Part shown: positions 8,506 to 18,105 of the stretch, in pieces | How the letters are laid out: each line of letters starts with the position of its first letter | Numbering within the stretch: position 1 is the first letter of the stretch | From: Trinickia diaoshuihuensis | GTDB lineage: Bacteria > Pseudomonadota > Gammaproteobacteria > Burkholderiales > Burkholderiaceae | Length of the DNA: 62,101 nucleotides | Direction of reading: 5' to 3' | Assembly: GCF_003390925.1 (NCBI RefSeq) | Contig: NZ_QUBS01000073.1 | Location: 1 to 62,101, forward strand | Program-made: the position numbers and the translations under genes | Notes under the pieces: model-generated | Databases searched by the model: none | Told to the model about the DNA's origin: nothing | The model's input: the letters and a program-made list of their open reading frames with translations, nothing else

Positions 8506-9582
8506 TTAGGCCATCTGGCGCGCGAGCGCGAGGTTGACTTCGATGCGCCCGACCTCCAGCCCCACGGTGTTTTGGATCGAGGGGGCTCGGAAGCGATCGA
8601 GTTGGGCGCGTTGCGCCGGCGTGCCGATCCCGAGTTGATGAAGCAGTTCGGTGACGACGGCGGTCAGAATCGCGCCGTTGCCGTCTTCGACCTTCGCCGC
8701 GACGCCGATCGGCCCGTCGACGTCCGCGACGCCATGCGCGCCGGCGCGTACCCCGAGCCCATAGCTGCCTTCGGCGCCCACTTTCCCGACGACGTTGCCG
8801 TCGAACGCGCTCATCAACGCGGTGCAAAAGCGGCCTTCCCCGGCCACGAGTTCGGGGTGCGCCGTCATCGCGCGATAGATGCGCGCGAGCGCGACTTCGC
8901 GCGGCGCCGTGGCCTCGCTGTCCGACACGGTGCGATCGGCCGCGGCGGCTAGCTTGGCGAACAGGCGCGCGAGCCCTTCGAGCGCGAAGCTCGGGGTCGG
9001 CAAGTTGCAGCCGTCGATGCCCCAGGCGATTTCACCTTCGTCTAGTTCGACCAGCTCGGCCATCGCGCGCTTCACGCGCTGCTGCAAAGGGTGGTCGGCA
9101 AGTTCGTAATCTTTCGTCTGCTGCCCGATGGCCAGGGCCGCCGCAAGCATGCCGGCATGCTTGCCCGAACAGTTGCTGCAAACCGGCGTCGGCACGAAGT
9201 CGCGCTTGATCCAGTCGCGCTGGACCGCTTCGGAGATCGCCGGATGCCCGCCGCAGCGCATCTGCGCTTCGGTTACGCGCGCCTTCGCGAGCATGGCCCG
9301 CGCGCGGGCGATATGGCGTTCCTCGCTGCTATGCGAGGCGCACATCAGCGCAAGGTCCGCGTCGTCGAAGCCGAAACGCTCCAGCGCGCCGGTTTCCAAC
9401 ACCGCCAACGCTTGCGCGGGCTTGACGGCCGAACGCGGCAGCGTCAGGCGCCGTGGGTCGCCGTAGGCGTACAGCAAGCGGCCGCGCCCGTCGACGACGG
9501 CGACGTGCACCTGATGCCGGTTCTCGACGGCGGGTCCACGATAGGTCGTGACGGCGGCTTGGAAGGCGGGCGAAGCGGTCAT
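8506..9582 (-). CDS. L-asparaginase, AnsA/ReAV (class 3) type
   Basis: 358 residues of the Rhizobium etli ReAV family, which is unrelated to E. coli AnsA/AnsB. Visible features are RSAVKPAQAL (the Ser-x2-Lys of the active site), CASHSSEERH (second serine), NCSGKHAGM and DGCNLPTPS. In ReAV, zinc is bound by a cysteine and lysine in the CSGKH motif and by the cysteine of DGC; all three are present here. It hydrolyses L-asparagine to aspartate and ammonia in the cytoplasm. Several ATGs lie close together at 9594, 9591 and 9582. GAGG sits 12 bases before the last and directly abuts the first, so I chose 9582. Confidence 0.88.
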   Translation of the reverse strand: MTASPAFQAAVTTYRGPAVENRHQVHVAVVDGRGRLLYAYGDPRRLTLPRSAVKPAQALAVLETGALERFGFDDADLALMCASHSSEERHIARARAMLAKARVTEAQMRCGGHPAISEAVQRDWIKRDFVPTPVCSNCSGKHAGMLAAALAIGQQTKDYELADHPLQQRVKRAMAELVELDEGEIAWGIDGCNLPTPSFALEGLARLFAKLAAAADRTVSDSEATAPREVALARIYRAMTAHPELVAGEGRFCTALMSAFDGNVVGKVGAEGSYGLGVRAGAHGVADVDGPIGVAAKVEDGNGAILTAVVTELLHQLGIGTPAQRAQLDRFRAPSIQNTVGLEVGRIEVNLALARQMA

Positions 9583-9629
9583 GATCGGCATCATCCTCGA
9601 AGGTTCACGATAGCGGGCATGCCGCGGAG

Positions 9630-11204
9630 CTAGCGGCCCAGTCCGAGGCGTTCGTACAATGCGTCGATGCGCGTTTTCACGGCGGCATCCATCGCGATGG
9701 GGCGGCCCCATTCCCGGTCTGTCTCGCCGGGCCACTTGTTGGTCGCGTCGAGCCCCATCTTCGAGCCGAGGCCCGCTACCGGGGAGGCGAAGTCGAGATA
9801 ATCGATCGGGGTCCGGTCGACGAGCACGGTATCGCGCACCGGATCGACGCGCGTGGTAATGGCCCAGATCACCTCTTTCCAGTCGCGCACGTCGACGTCT
9901 TCGTCGACGACGACGATGAACTTCGTATACATGAATTGGCGTAAGAAGCTCCACACGCCGAACATCACGCGTTTGGCGTGTCCGGCGTAGCTCTTCTTCA
10001 TCTGGACGATCGCCATCCGGTAGCTACAGCCTTCGGGCGGCAAATAAAAATCGGTGATCTCCGAAAACTGCTTTTGCAACAGCGGCACGAACACTTCGTT
10101 CAGCGCGACGCCGAGCATGGCGGGCTCGTCGGGCGGCTTGCCGGTATAAGTGGAGTGATACACGGCGTCGCGGCGCATGGTGATGCGCTCGACGGTGAAC
10201 ACAGGAAACCACTCCTGCTCGTTGTAGTAGCCCGTGTGGTCGCCGTACGGCCCTTCGAGCGCGTGTTCATAACGGGCCGTCGCGTTTTGCGACGGGCGGG
10301 GAGGAGCGCCCGCCGGCAACGCGCCGGGCTCGCCTTCTTGCGGATAGATGAATCCTTCGAGGACGATTTCGGCCCGCGCCGGCACTTGCAACGTTTCGAG
10401 CCCCGGGGTCAGGCATCGCGCGAGTTCGGTACGCGCGCCGCGCAGCAGTCCCGCGAATTGATATTCCGACAAGGTGTCGGGCACCGGCGTGACCGCGCCG
10501 AGCATCGTGGCGGGATCGGCACCGAGCACGACGGCTACGGGGTAGGGCTTGCCGGGATTGGCCAGCGCGAATTCCCGAAAATCGAGCGCGCCGCCGCGAT
10601 GCGCGAGCCAGCGCATGATGAGTTTGTTGCGGCCGATCAACTGCTGGCGGTAGATGCCGAGATTTTGGCGCGGCTTGTTCGGTCCACGCGTGACGGTCAG
10701 CCCCCAAGTAACGAGCGGGGCGGCGTCCCCGGGCCAGCAGGTCTGAATCGGCAACCGGGCCAGGTCGACGTCGTTACCTTCCCACACGATTTCCTGGCAA
10801 GGCGGCGAACTGACGGTCTTGGGCCCCATGTCCCACACCGCTTTGGCGAGCGAAAGCAGCTTGCCCGCATCCTTGAGGCCTTTCGGCGGTTCGGGTTCCT
10901 TGAGCGTGGAGAGGAGCCGGCCGACGTCGCGCAGCGAACGCAGCGCCGCGCCTTCCTCGGCGGCGGCGGTCTCGTCGATCCCCATCCCCAGCGCGATCCG
11001 GCGCGTCGTGCCGAACAGATTGCCGAGTACGGGAATCGCGTGCCCGGCCGGCGCATCGAACAGTAGCGCGGGCCCGCCGGCGCGCAGCACCCGATCGCAC
11101 AATTCGGTCATCTCCAGCACCGGCGACACGCTTTCCGGCACGCGCCGCAGCTCGCCGAGCGCCTCGAGGCGGCCCATGAAGTCCCGCAAGTCCTTGTATT
11201 TCAT
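9630..11204 (-). CDS. ubiD: UbiD-family prenylated-FMN decarboxylase
   Basis: 524 residues, the usual length of proteobacterial UbiD. It begins [22 protein letters not shown], the conserved start of the family, and has [34 protein letters not shown] and the [10 protein letters not shown] / [14 protein letters not shown]-terminal region. It removes the carboxyl group of 3-octaprenyl-4-hydroxybenzoate in ubiquinone synthesis, using prenylated FMN made by UbiX. A -10-like TAAAAT lies on the minus strand at 11268-11263, about 60 bases before the ATG. It runs toward the asparaginase gene with a 47-base gap. Confidence 0.93.
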   Translation of the reverse strand: MKYKDLRDFMGRLEALGELRRVPESVSPVLEMTELCDRVLRAGGPALLFDAPAGHAIPVLGNLFGTTRRIALGMGIDETAAAEEGAALRSLRDVGRLLSTLKEPEPPKGLKDAGKLLSLAKAVWDMGPKTVSSPPCQEIVWEGNDVDLARLPIQTCWPGDAAPLVTWGLTVTRGPNKPRQNLGIYRQQLIGRNKLIMRWLAHRGGALDFREFALANPGKPYPVAVVLGADPATMLGAVTPVPDTLSEYQFAGLLRGARTELARCLTPGLETLQVPARAEIVLEGFIYPQEGEPGALPAGAPPRPSQNATARYEHALEGPYGDHTGYYNEQEWFPVFTVERITMRRDAVYHSTYTGKPPDEPAMLGVALNEVFVPLLQKQFSEITDFYLPPEGCSYRMAIVQMKKSYAGHAKRVMFGVWSFLRQFMYTKFIVVVDEDVDVRDWKEVIWAITTRVDPVRDTVLVDRTPIDYLDFASPVAGLGSKMGLDATNKWPGETDREWGRPIAMDAAVKTRIDALYERLGLGR

Positions 11205-11809
11205 AAGTTCGATCGTTGAGCTACCGGCGCTGAGCGTAGAAGTCGGCGCCGAACAGCCGACGATTTTACCTGCGCGCGGCAAGCAAGTTGATTGAAGGTC
11301 CGCATCGCAAAATGGTGGAAACGCGCATGGGGCATGGTTATCGGCCGTTTCAAGGCGTTCCTTAATTACATTTTGTTATGGGTTTGAGTTTTTGTAGCAT
11401 TGACGATCTATAAAAGCCTGCTAGAATCCGTCCCACATTGGCTGCGGGGCCAAGCAGTTTGAGTAAGTTGACTGCCCTCGATCCAGCTCGCGACGCGAAG
11501 TATCGCGTCACCGTTCGCCGCCCTGCACGGCGCTTCAACGGTCTATTGGTCTATTAGTTGTCATCCGCCGGCGCGTTGACGCCGGCTTTGCGTGAGAGCC
11601 ACTGTGCGCGTGTCCGATGGCATGCCGCCGGTCCTTTTGCTCCGATGTGGCTCTCCACACGGTCCACTGCTGCCACGCGCGGTAGGGTGCCGTATCCCGG
11701 CGTCGCCGCGGTCCCAACCAAGGCCCGCGACGCCTTGGCTCTCTCGATAAGGCGCTTCGTGCGCCGGTAGTCTCCATCGAGGCCGGGCCATGCTCAATGG
11801 GAGAACTGA
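11205..11809. other. 605-base intergenic region with promoter and long leader
   Basis: It separates ubiD (minus) from the lytic transglycosylase gene (plus). A good sigma70 promoter at 11400-11427 predicts a plus-strand start near 11434 and therefore a leader of about 375 bases. Inside it GCCGGCG at 11568-11574 and CGCCGGC at 11581-11587 can form a hairpin followed by TTTG. Possible short reading frames on either strand have no ribosome site or family resemblance. The leader could hold a small RNA or a control structure; nothing known was recognised. Confidence 0.4.
11400..11427 (+). promoter_or_regulatory. Sigma70 promoter upstream of the lytic transglycosylase gene
   Basis: The -35 TTGACG (11400-11405) and -10 TAGAAT (11422-11427) are separated by 16 bases in an AT-rich stretch, which stands out against the GC-rich surroundings. 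Each element differs from consensus at one or two positions. It points toward the transglycosylase gene. Confidence 0.65.
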
Positions 11810-12943
11810 ATGAATACTTGGTTATCGTGGCGTTCCGAAGGCAGCTTAGGCGCGGCGGTGCGAGTTGCACTGCGCCGGGGAACGCGTGTCAGTCACCATC
11901 TGTTCAGCATCGTCGGCGTATGTGCCGTCCTCTGCGGTCTCGCGCTCTGGCTGCTGCCGACCGTGCGCGGCACGTTCGCGGCGCGCTTGATGCCGTTCAT
12001 CGAGGCTGCCGTGCAAGCGGGTCCCGCGCGGCTGCTGAGCGGCCATCCGCTGCCCGGGTTCGGGCCGGCGGCGCCGGAAGGCTCCGACGAAGCGCCGACG
12101 CTCGACACCGCCCGTTACGACGGCGCGTTCGACGGAAGCGGCGCGAGCGGTCTGACGGTGGCCGCGACGCCCTCCACGGATCTGCATTTGCCGACGAGCG
12201 TTACGCCGTCGAACTTGTTCTTGCTGGCGAAGATGATTTCGTCGCAGCCGGTCTCGCCCGATGCGCGCGACGATCGCGTGCTCGTATCGGCGCGCGAGCA
12301 GGCGCTCGTGACCTCGTATTTGGCCAGACGCTACCACGTCGCTCAAGAGCCCGTCGGCGAACTCGTCAAAGCCGCGTTCGATACGGGCCGTCAAGTCGGG
12401 CTCGATCCGTTGCTGCTGCTCGCCGTCATGGCGATCGAGTCGGGCTTCAATCCGTATGCGGAGAGCGGCGTCGGTGCGCAGGGCCTGATGCAAGTCATGT
12501 CGAAAGTGCATTCGGACAAATTCCAGTACTTCGGCGGCCCGGCCGCGGCGCTGCAGCCCGCGGCGAACATTACCGTCGGCGCGGTCGTGCTGAAGGATTG
12601 CATCGCGCGCGGCGGTTCGCTCGCCGACGGCCTGCGCTTGTATGTGGGTTCGACCTCGCCGGACGACGGTGGCTACGGCGCCAAGGTGATGGCCGAGCGC
12701 GCACGCTTGCGCGACGTTGCACGCGGCCGCCAAGTGCCGATCAACGCGCCGCAAGCGCCCCAGGCGCCGCAAAAGCAAGTGGTGGTGGCCGCCAAGCGCG
12801 TGCAGGTGGCGCTCGAAAGCAATCATCCCGCTTCCGTGCAAGCCAAGGGCAGTGCGGCGAATTCGGCGACGGGCACATCGGACGACGACGCAACCAATAC
12901 GAGCGCCGCCCACCATGGCGCCGCGACGGAACTCGGTGCGTAG
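11810..12943 (+). CDS. Lytic transglycosylase, SLT domain
   Basis: 377 residues. A hydrophobic segment near residues 30-50 (SIVGVCAVLCGLALWLLPTV) acts as a signal anchor. The SLT/GEWL-like domain follows at about residues 185-290, with LLLLAVMAIESGFNPYAESGVGAQGLMQVM; the catalytic glutamate is that of AIES, and AQGLMQVM is the conserved second motif. The last 100 residues are alanine/glutamine-rich and probably unstructured. The enzyme cleaves the peptidoglycan glycan strand to 1,6-anhydromuramic products in the periplasm. The start is ATG, eight bases after GGGAGA. A strong terminator follows directly. Confidence 0.85.
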   Translation: MNTWLSWRSEGSLGAAVRVALRRGTRVSHHLFSIVGVCAVLCGLALWLLPTVRGTFAARLMPFIEAAVQAGPARLLSGHPLPGFGPAAPEGSDEAPTLDTARYDGAFDGSGASGLTVAATPSTDLHLPTSVTPSNLFLLAKMISSQPVSPDARDDRVLVSAREQALVTSYLARRYHVAQEPVGELVKAAFDTGRQVGLDPLLLLAVMAIESGFNPYAESGVGAQGLMQVMSKVHSDKFQYFGGPAAALQPAANITVGAVVLKDCIARGGSLADGLRLYVGSTSPDDGGYGAKVMAERARLRDVARGRQVPINAPQAPQAPQKQVVVAAKRVQVALESNHPASVQAKGSAANSATGTSDDDATNTSAAHHGAATELGA

Positions 12944-12961
12944 CGCGTCTCGCGTCCCGAT

Positions 12962-12992
12962 AAAAAAAGCACCCGCGTGGGTGCTTTTTTTT
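12962..12992. terminator. Bidirectional intrinsic terminator
   Basis: AAAAAAAGCACCCGCGTGGG followed by TGCTTTTTTTT. The stem AGCACCC/GGGTGCT is flanked by seven As on the left and eight Ts on the right, so it can end both the transglycosylase transcript (plus) and the aminotransferase transcript (minus), whose genes converge here. Confidence 0.9.
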
Positions 12993-13017
12993 CGCGTCGA
13001 GCCGACGAAGCCGGCTG

Positions 13018-14211
13018 CTATCGTCCGAATAGCCGTGCCAGGCGTTCCACCGCTTCTTCGAGCGACGCGTAAGCCGTCGCATACGACAAGCGAATGTAAT
13101 CGCGCGGCGCATGCCGGCCGAAGTCGAGCCCAGGAACGAGGACGACCCCCGCTTCGTGGAGCATGGCCTTCGTGAGCGCCGCGCTGTCGCCGGCCGCCGG
13201 ATGCGAGACGCCGCGGCAATCCGCGTAGACATAGAACGCGCCGTCGGGGTGAACCGGCACCTTGAAGCCGAGCCTTTCCAGCGCGGGCACGATGAAATCG
13301 CGCCGGCGCTTGAATTCGAGGCGCCGCCCCTCGTAGATGCCGATCGTCTCGGGCTCGAAGCAGGCGAGCGCCGCATGTTGCGCGAGGGCCGATGCGCAGA
13401 TGAACAGATTCTGCGCGAGCTTTTCGAAGGCGTCGACCATCGACGGCGGCACGACGAGCCAGCCGAGGCGCCAGCCCGTCATGTTGAAGTACTTCGAAAA
13501 GCTGTTGACGGTGACCACATCGTCGCCGAACGACAGCGCCGATACGGGGCGCGCGTCGTACGAGAGTCCCTGGTAGATTTCATCGACGATCGTGAAGCCG
13601 CCGCGTGCGCGTACCGCTTTGACGATGCGTTCGAGCTCGGCCGGCTCGATCGAGGTGCCGGTGGGATTCGACGGCGATGCCAGCAGCACGCCGCGCGTTT
13701 GCTCGCCCCACAGGCGTTCGATGTCGGCGGCCGTCAACTGGAACCGCTCCGCCGGTCCGCTCGGCACGAGCACGGGTTTGCCTTCCATCGCCGCGACGAA
13801 ATGGCGGTTGCACGGATAGGACGGATCGGGCATGAGCACTTCGTCGTCGCGATCGACGAGCGCGGCGCAGGCGAGCAGCAAAGCCGCCGATGCGCCGGCC
13901 GTGATGACGATGCGCGCCGGATCGACGACGAGCCCATAAGTGCGCTGGTAATAAGCGGCGATCGCTTCGCGCAGCGGTGCGATGCCGAGCGCGCCCGTGT
14001 ATTGCGTGACGCCGCGCCGCAACGCCTGCGCGGCGGCCTCGACGACGGGCTCCGGCGCCGTGAAATCGGGCTCGCCGATCCCCATATGGATAATGTGGCG
14101 CCCCGCCAATTCGAGCTGCCGTGCTTCCTTGGCCAGCTCCATGACGTAGAACGGAGCGATGGCGTCTACACGCGACGCAAGCTTCGTGAGCGGTTCTGCA
14201 GCGATGTTCAT
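13018..14211 (-). CDS. Class I/II PLP-dependent aminotransferase
   Basis: 397 residues of the aspartate aminotransferase fold. The PLP lysine is in VNSFSKYFNMTGWRLGW; the substrate- and cofactor-binding motifs include GEPDFTAPEPV, SPSNPTGTSI and DEIYQGLSY. The C-terminal arginine motif is IRLSYAT. The amino-group pair is not predictable. The start at 14211 was chosen because the conserved N-terminus (LASRVDAIAPFYVMELAKEA) begins shortly after; a longer in-frame start only adds an arginine/proline-rich stretch. It lies 80 bases downstream of nusB on the same strand and may be the last gene of the ribBX-ribH-nusB transcript. Confidence 0.88.
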   Translation of the reverse strand: MNIAAEPLTKLASRVDAIAPFYVMELAKEARQLELAGRHIIHMGIGEPDFTAPEPVVEAAAQALRRGVTQYTGALGIAPLREAIAAYYQRTYGLVVDPARIVITAGASAALLLACAALVDRDDEVLMPDPSYPCNRHFVAAMEGKPVLVPSGPAERFQLTAADIERLWGEQTRGVLLASPSNPTGTSIEPAELERIVKAVRARGGFTIVDEIYQGLSYDARPVSALSFGDDVVTVNSFSKYFNMTGWRLGWLVVPPSMVDAFEKLAQNLFICASALAQHAALACFEPETIGIYEGRRLEFKRRRDFIVPALERLGFKVPVHPDGAFYVYADCRGVSHPAAGDSAALTKAMLHEAGVVLVPGLDFGRHAPRDYIRLSYATAYASLEEAVERLARLFGR

Positions 14212-14290
14212 TCTAAGGGCCTGTTGTTCCGGATCCGATCGGCGCGGCCGCGGGTCACGCGTCCGCGCGAGCGAAACGGCAGGCGAGGGT

Positions 14291-14728
14291 TCACCGGTTG
14301 GTTCGCCCCGCCTGCGATTCGGTGGCACGCAGCTTCAACGCGAGCTTATCGAGCACCCCGTTGACGTACTTATAGCCGTCCGAGCCGCCGAACGTCTTCG
14401 CGAGTTCGACGGCTTCGTTAATGACGACGCGATACGGAATTTCCACGTGATGCTTGAATTCGAACGCGGCCACGAGCAGCACGGCTCGCTCGACGGGCGA
14501 AAGCTGTTCGATCGGCCGATCGAGGCAAGGCGCGAGCTCGGCAGAGAGTTCGGCGTTATCGCGGATCACCCCGTGCAGCAATGCATCGAGGTGCTCCTGA
14601 TCGGCTTTGTCGAACCCTTGCGCCCCACGCAATTGGGCGTCGATCTCACCGGCGGGCGCACCCGACAGCAGCCACTGATACAACCCCTGCGTGGCTAGTT
14701 CGCGGGAACGTCGGCGGGCGCTCTTCAT
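14291..14728 (-). CDS. nusB: Transcription antitermination factor NusB
   Basis: 145 residues, all-helical, starting [23 protein letters not shown], the conserved arginine-rich RNA-binding start of NusB. It continues with [19 protein letters not shown] and [18 protein letters not shown], the most conserved block of the family. NusB with NusE (S10) binds boxA in rRNA leaders to prevent early termination. Its ATG overlaps the ribH stop by four bases (ATGA). The ribH-nusB order is common in proteobacteria. Confidence 0.95.
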   Translation of the reverse strand: MKSARRRSRELATQGLYQWLLSGAPAGEIDAQLRGAQGFDKADQEHLDALLHGVIRDNAELSAELAPCLDRPIEQLSPVERAVLLVAAFEFKHHVEIPYRVVINEAVELAKTFGGSDGYKYVNGVLDKLALKLRATESQAGRTNR

Positions 14729-15237
14729 GCCTCGTCCTCTTGCTCTTCGTCCTCATCCTCGTCTTCGTCGCCACCCAATTGTTCGAGCGCGACCGACAAG
14801 TTCGCCATTTCGACGGCGACGCGCGCGGCGTCGCGGCCCTTTTCGGTCATGCGCGCGACGGCTTGTTCGTCGGTTTCCGTCGTCAGCACGCCGTTGGCGA
14901 CGGGAATGCCGAAGTCGAGTGCGATGCGCGAGACACCGGCGCCGCTCTCGTTCGAGACGAGTTCGAAATGATAGGTTTCGCCGCGGATCACGGCGCCGAG
15001 CGCGATCAACGCATCGAACTGGCCGCTTTCGGCGAGCTTTTGCAGCGCGAGCGGGATTTCGAGTGCGCCCGGCACGCTGACGAGCAGCACGTCTTCGCCG
15101 GCCACGCCAAGGCGCTCGAGTTCTTCGACGCAGGCATCGGCCAGCCCGTTGCAGACCGGTTCGTTGAAACGCGATTGCACGATGCCGACACGCAGGCCGT
15201 CACCGTCGAGGTTCGGTTGGTATTGTCCGATTTCCAT
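14725..15237 (-). CDS. ribH: 6,7-dimethyl-8-ribityllumazine synthase
   Basis: 170 residues. It has [16 protein letters not shown] for the N-terminal substrate site, [12 protein letters not shown] and [18 protein letters not shown] with the catalytic histidine region, and [17 protein letters not shown]. It condenses 5-amino-6-ribitylaminouracil with 3,4-dihydroxy-2-butanone 4-phosphate, forming the direct precursor of riboflavin. The last 15 residues are almost only aspartate and glutamate, an acidic tail beyond the usual lumazine synthase end. It is coupled to nusB by a four-base overlap and follows ribBX by 47 bases. Confidence 0.95.
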   Translation of the reverse strand: MEIGQYQPNLDGDGLRVGIVQSRFNEPVCNGLADACVEELERLGVAGEDVLLVSVPGALEIPLALQKLAESGQFDALIALGAVIRGETYHFELVSNESGAGVSRIALDFGIPVANGVLTTETDEQAVARMTEKGRDAARVAVEMANLSVALEQLGGDEDEDEDEEQEDEA

Positions 15238-15284
15238 AAGAGGTCCGTAGAAAGTAGATAAGAAGCGCTAGGTGCTGCGGGCGA

Positions 15285-16415
15285 TTATGCGCCAGGCCGC
15301 ACGGGTGCGCCCGGCATCGGCACGAAACCCGTCACTTCGAGGCCGTAGCCCGACATGCTGCCGAGGCGGCGGGGGTTCGACAACACCTGCATTTTGCCGA
15401 CGTTCAACTCGCGCAGAATTTGCGCGCCGACGCCGTAAGTCTTGAAATCGACCGGCCGGCGTTTCAGTTGGGCCGCTTTCTCCTGCTCGTCGAACGCCTT
15501 GAAGACGTCGATGAGGTGATCCTTGCTGTCGCTGCAATTGAGCATGACGACGACGCCGAGGTCGCGCTCGGCGATTTCCTTCATCGCGGCGTCGAGCGTC
15601 CACGAGTGCGTCGAGGTGCCCACTTCGAGCAGGTCGAGCACCGATAGCGGCTCGTGCACGCGCACGGGCGTCTCCCGGTCGGGCGAGGGCGTGCCGCGCA
15701 CGAGCGCGAGATGAGGGGAGCCGCTCGGCTGGTCTTGGTACAAGATCGCGCGGAATGCGCCATGGGCCGTTTGCATCGTGCGCTCGGCCACGCGCGTGAC
15801 GATGCACTCGGTGCGGCTGCGGTAATGGATCAAATCGGCAATGGTGCCCAGTTTCAAATTATGCTGCGCCGCGAATTCCATCAGGTCGGGCAGACGCGCC
15901 ATCGTACCGTCGTCCTTGATGACTTCGCAGATGACGGCGGCGGGCGTGAGGCCGGCCAGCGCCGTCAGATCGCAGCCCGCTTCGGTGTGGCCCGCTCGCA
16001 CGAGCACGCCGCCGGGTTGCGCCATGATCGGAAAGACGTGGCCCGGCTGCACGATGTGTTCCGCACGCGCATCGCGCGCCACGGCCGTGGCGATCGTGCG
16101 CGCGCGATCGGCCGCCGAAATGCCCGTGGTGACGCCCTCGGCCGCTTCGATGCTGACGGTGAACGCGGTACCGTACTGCGTGCCGTTACGGTAGGTCATG
16201 AGCGGCAAGTTCAATAGCTTGCAGCGCTCTTGCGTCAGCGTCAGACAAATGAGGCCGCGGCCGTAGCGGGCCATGAAATTGATCGCTTCCGGCGTGACGA
16301 AATCGGCCGCGAGGACGAGGTCACCTTCGTTTTCGCGATCTTCTTCGTCGACGAGGATCACCATCCGGCCGGCTTTGAGCTCGGCGATGATCTCGGGAGT
16401 GGAGGCGAGAGACAT
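15285..16415 (-). CDS. ribB: 3,4-dihydroxy-2-butanone 4-phosphate synthase with degenerate RibA-like tail (RibBX type)
   Basis: 376 residues. The N-terminal half (to about 205) is a complete RibB domain, with [13 protein letters not shown] for metal and substrate binding and [14 protein letters not shown]. The C-terminal half is placed like GTP cyclohydrolase II, but the zinc site is gone. Where RibA has the G-D-V-F...C-D-C-G block, this protein has [15 protein letters not shown] with no cysteine. It also lacks a clear GTPase active-site block, though [16 protein letters not shown] near the end still resembles RibA. Hybrids of this kind (RibBX) are known in proteobacteria and do not supply RibA activity, so a separate ribA is expected elsewhere in the genome. 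Confidence 0.9.
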   Translation of the reverse strand: MSLASTPEIIAELKAGRMVILVDEEDRENEGDLVLAADFVTPEAINFMARYGRGLICLTLTQERCKLLNLPLMTYRNGTQYGTAFTVSIEAAEGVTTGISAADRARTIATAVARDARAEHIVQPGHVFPIMAQPGGVLVRAGHTEAGCDLTALAGLTPAAVICEVIKDDGTMARLPDLMEFAAQHNLKLGTIADLIHYRSRTECIVTRVAERTMQTAHGAFRAILYQDQPSGSPHLALVRGTPSPDRETPVRVHEPLSVLDLLEVGTSTHSWTLDAAMKEIAERDLGVVVMLNCSDSKDHLIDVFKAFDEQEKAAQLKRRPVDFKTYGVGAQILRELNVGKMQVLSNPRRLGSMSGYGLEVTGFVPMPGAPVRPGA

Positions 16416-16437
16416 GTCGTTGGGAATGTTCGGGAAA

Positions 16438-16467
16438 GCGCGTATTTTACGCCACGCGGGGCGGCAC
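16438..16467 (-). repeat. Copy 1 of a 30-bp promoter-region repeat (upstream of ribB)
   Basis: This 30-base stretch matches 18106-18135 at 27 of 30 positions in the same orientation. On the minus strand it contains CGTAAAATACGCGC, whose TAAAAT (16449-16444) is a plausible -10 element for ribB, whose ATG is 34 bases away. See the second copy upstream of the TPR gene. Confidence 0.55.
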
Positions 16468-16526
16468 GGGCCGCGCGGATCGCGCGCATGAGCACGGAGC
16501 GTACCCGCGCGGGTGCGCGGGCGAGC

Positions 16527-18083
16527 TCAGGCGGGCGCGAGGAACGATTCGAGCGCGGCTCGAACCTCGGAGATGACGCTCGTCCAGTCGCCGCGCGCCG
16601 GCTGCCGGAATAAGCGGGCGCTCGGGTACCACGCGCTGTCGGACCGGTCCAGCAGCCAGCGCCAATCGGGCATGTACGGCAGCAGCACCCAGACGGGTTT
16701 GCCGAGCGCTCCGGCCAAATGCGCGACCGCGGTATCGACGCAAATCACGAGGTCGAGCTCCGCGATAAGGGCCGCGGTGTCCGCAAAGGTTTGGAGACCG
16801 CCGGCCGCCTCGGCGATGTGCGCCGTGTTCGCCAACGTTGCTTGGTCGCCCTCGCGCACCTCCTTCACGAGCGAGACGAAGCTTGCGCCGGCATCGAAGA
16901 GCGGCGCCCAATCGGCGAGCGCCATTGAGCGGGCTCGATCGTTGACGTGGGTCCGGCTGCCGCTCCAAGCGATGCCCACGCGCACCGGCGGGCGCGCGCC
17001 GGCCAGGCGCTGCCGCCACCGCTCGCGCAGCAAGTCATCGGCTTGTAGATAAGGCTCGGCGGGAATCGGGTGTCGATGCGCCCCCAGCGCGTGCGGCAGA
17101 CTCATCAGCGGACAGTGATGGTCGAAGGGCGGCACGTCCTCGCTCGCGCCGATGACGCGATCGGTCCCGGGAAATCCCTTGAGCAGCGGCAGCAGCGGAT
17201 CCTGCACGCGCAATACGATGCGTGCACCCGTCGCGGCGAGCCAGGGAACGTAGCGCACGAATTGAAGCGTATCGCCGAAGCCTTGTTCGCTATGCACGAG
17301 CAGCGTTTTCCCGTCGAGCGGGACTTCTCCGAGCCACGGGCGCTCGCCGAACTCGGGCTGTTGACCGCCGTCGAGCCAACGCCATTCGTACTCGCGCCAG
17401 CCATGCTCGTATTCGCCGAGCAACAAATTCGTTTGAGCGCGATTCGTGCGCGCACCCGCATCGTTGGGGGCGATTTGCAATGCTTTCTTGAAGGCGCGCA
17501 ACGCCTCGTCGAATCGGCGCTGATCGCGCAGCGCCACGCCTAGATTGACGTAAGCCGCGGCGCTATCGGGTTTCAATTCGATCGCTTGGCGGTACTGCGC
17601 GATCTCGTCGTCGAAGCGCCCAAGCAGGCCGAGCGTGCGGCCGATGTTGTACGGAATCTGCCACGCGCGCGGATTGAGCGCGCGCGCCCGGGTCAACACA
17701 TCGAGCGCCTGCTCGTATTGACCCAGTTCCGAATACGACCTGCCGGCTGCGAGCAAGGCGTCGACGCTGCGGGGCGCCAGCTCCAATAGCCGCGCGAGCA
17801 GGTCGATTGCGCGGGCATGGCGTCCCGCCGCTCGATGGGCTGCCGCGGCATTGGCGAAGCGCTCGGGGCTTGGCGGCAGGGCGGCTAACGCGCGGTCGAA
17901 GTAGTCCGCCGCCAACGCGGCATCGCGCCGATGGGCCGCGACATAGGCGAGCCCTTCCAGGGCATCGCCCTGGGCGGCGTCGATTGCGAGAATCTCATGC
18001 AACAGGGGCTCGGCCGAATCGTACCGGCCCGCGCGGAAATGCTGTTGCGCCGCTTGGAGCAGTGCGGCAATCGATGAACTCAT
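16527..18083 (-). CDS. TPR protein with glycosyltransferase-9-like C-terminal domain
   Basis: 518 residues. The first 260 or so are tetratricopeptide repeats with the alternating small/aromatic pattern, for example YVNLGVALRDQRRFDEALRAFKKALQ and IPYNIGRTLGLLGRFDDEIAQYRQAI. The C-terminal half contains LVHSEQGFGDTLQFVRYV, VGIAWSGSRTHVND and LVICVDTAVAHLAGALGKPVWVLLP, the pattern of heptosyltransferase-like (GT9/GT-B) domains. TPR-GT fusions of this type are common in Burkholderiaceae, but the acceptor is unknown. Its own transcript is likely because ribB follows after 111 bases with its own -10. Confidence 0.8.
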   Translation of the reverse strand: MSSSIAALLQAAQQHFRAGRYDSAEPLLHEILAIDAAQGDALEGLAYVAAHRRDAALAADYFDRALAALPPSPERFANAAAAHRAAGRHARAIDLLARLLELAPRSVDALLAAGRSYSELGQYEQALDVLTRARALNPRAWQIPYNIGRTLGLLGRFDDEIAQYRQAIELKPDSAAAYVNLGVALRDQRRFDEALRAFKKALQIAPNDAGARTNRAQTNLLLGEYEHGWREYEWRWLDGGQQPEFGERPWLGEVPLDGKTLLVHSEQGFGDTLQFVRYVPWLAATGARIVLRVQDPLLPLLKGFPGTDRVIGASEDVPPFDHHCPLMSLPHALGAHRHPIPAEPYLQADDLLRERWRQRLAGARPPVRVGIAWSGSRTHVNDRARSMALADWAPLFDAGASFVSLVKEVREGDQATLANTAHIAEAAGGLQTFADTAALIAELDLVICVDTAVAHLAGALGKPVWVLLPYMPDWRWLLDRSDSAWYPSARLFRQPARGDWTSVISEVRAALESFLAPA

Positions 18084-18105
18084 CGCGTGGTGGCAGGCTA
18101 TGGAG

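Noticed and set aside
9978-11066. 362-codon plus-strand frame opposite ubiD
   Set aside because: Antisense shadow of a clear UbiD gene.
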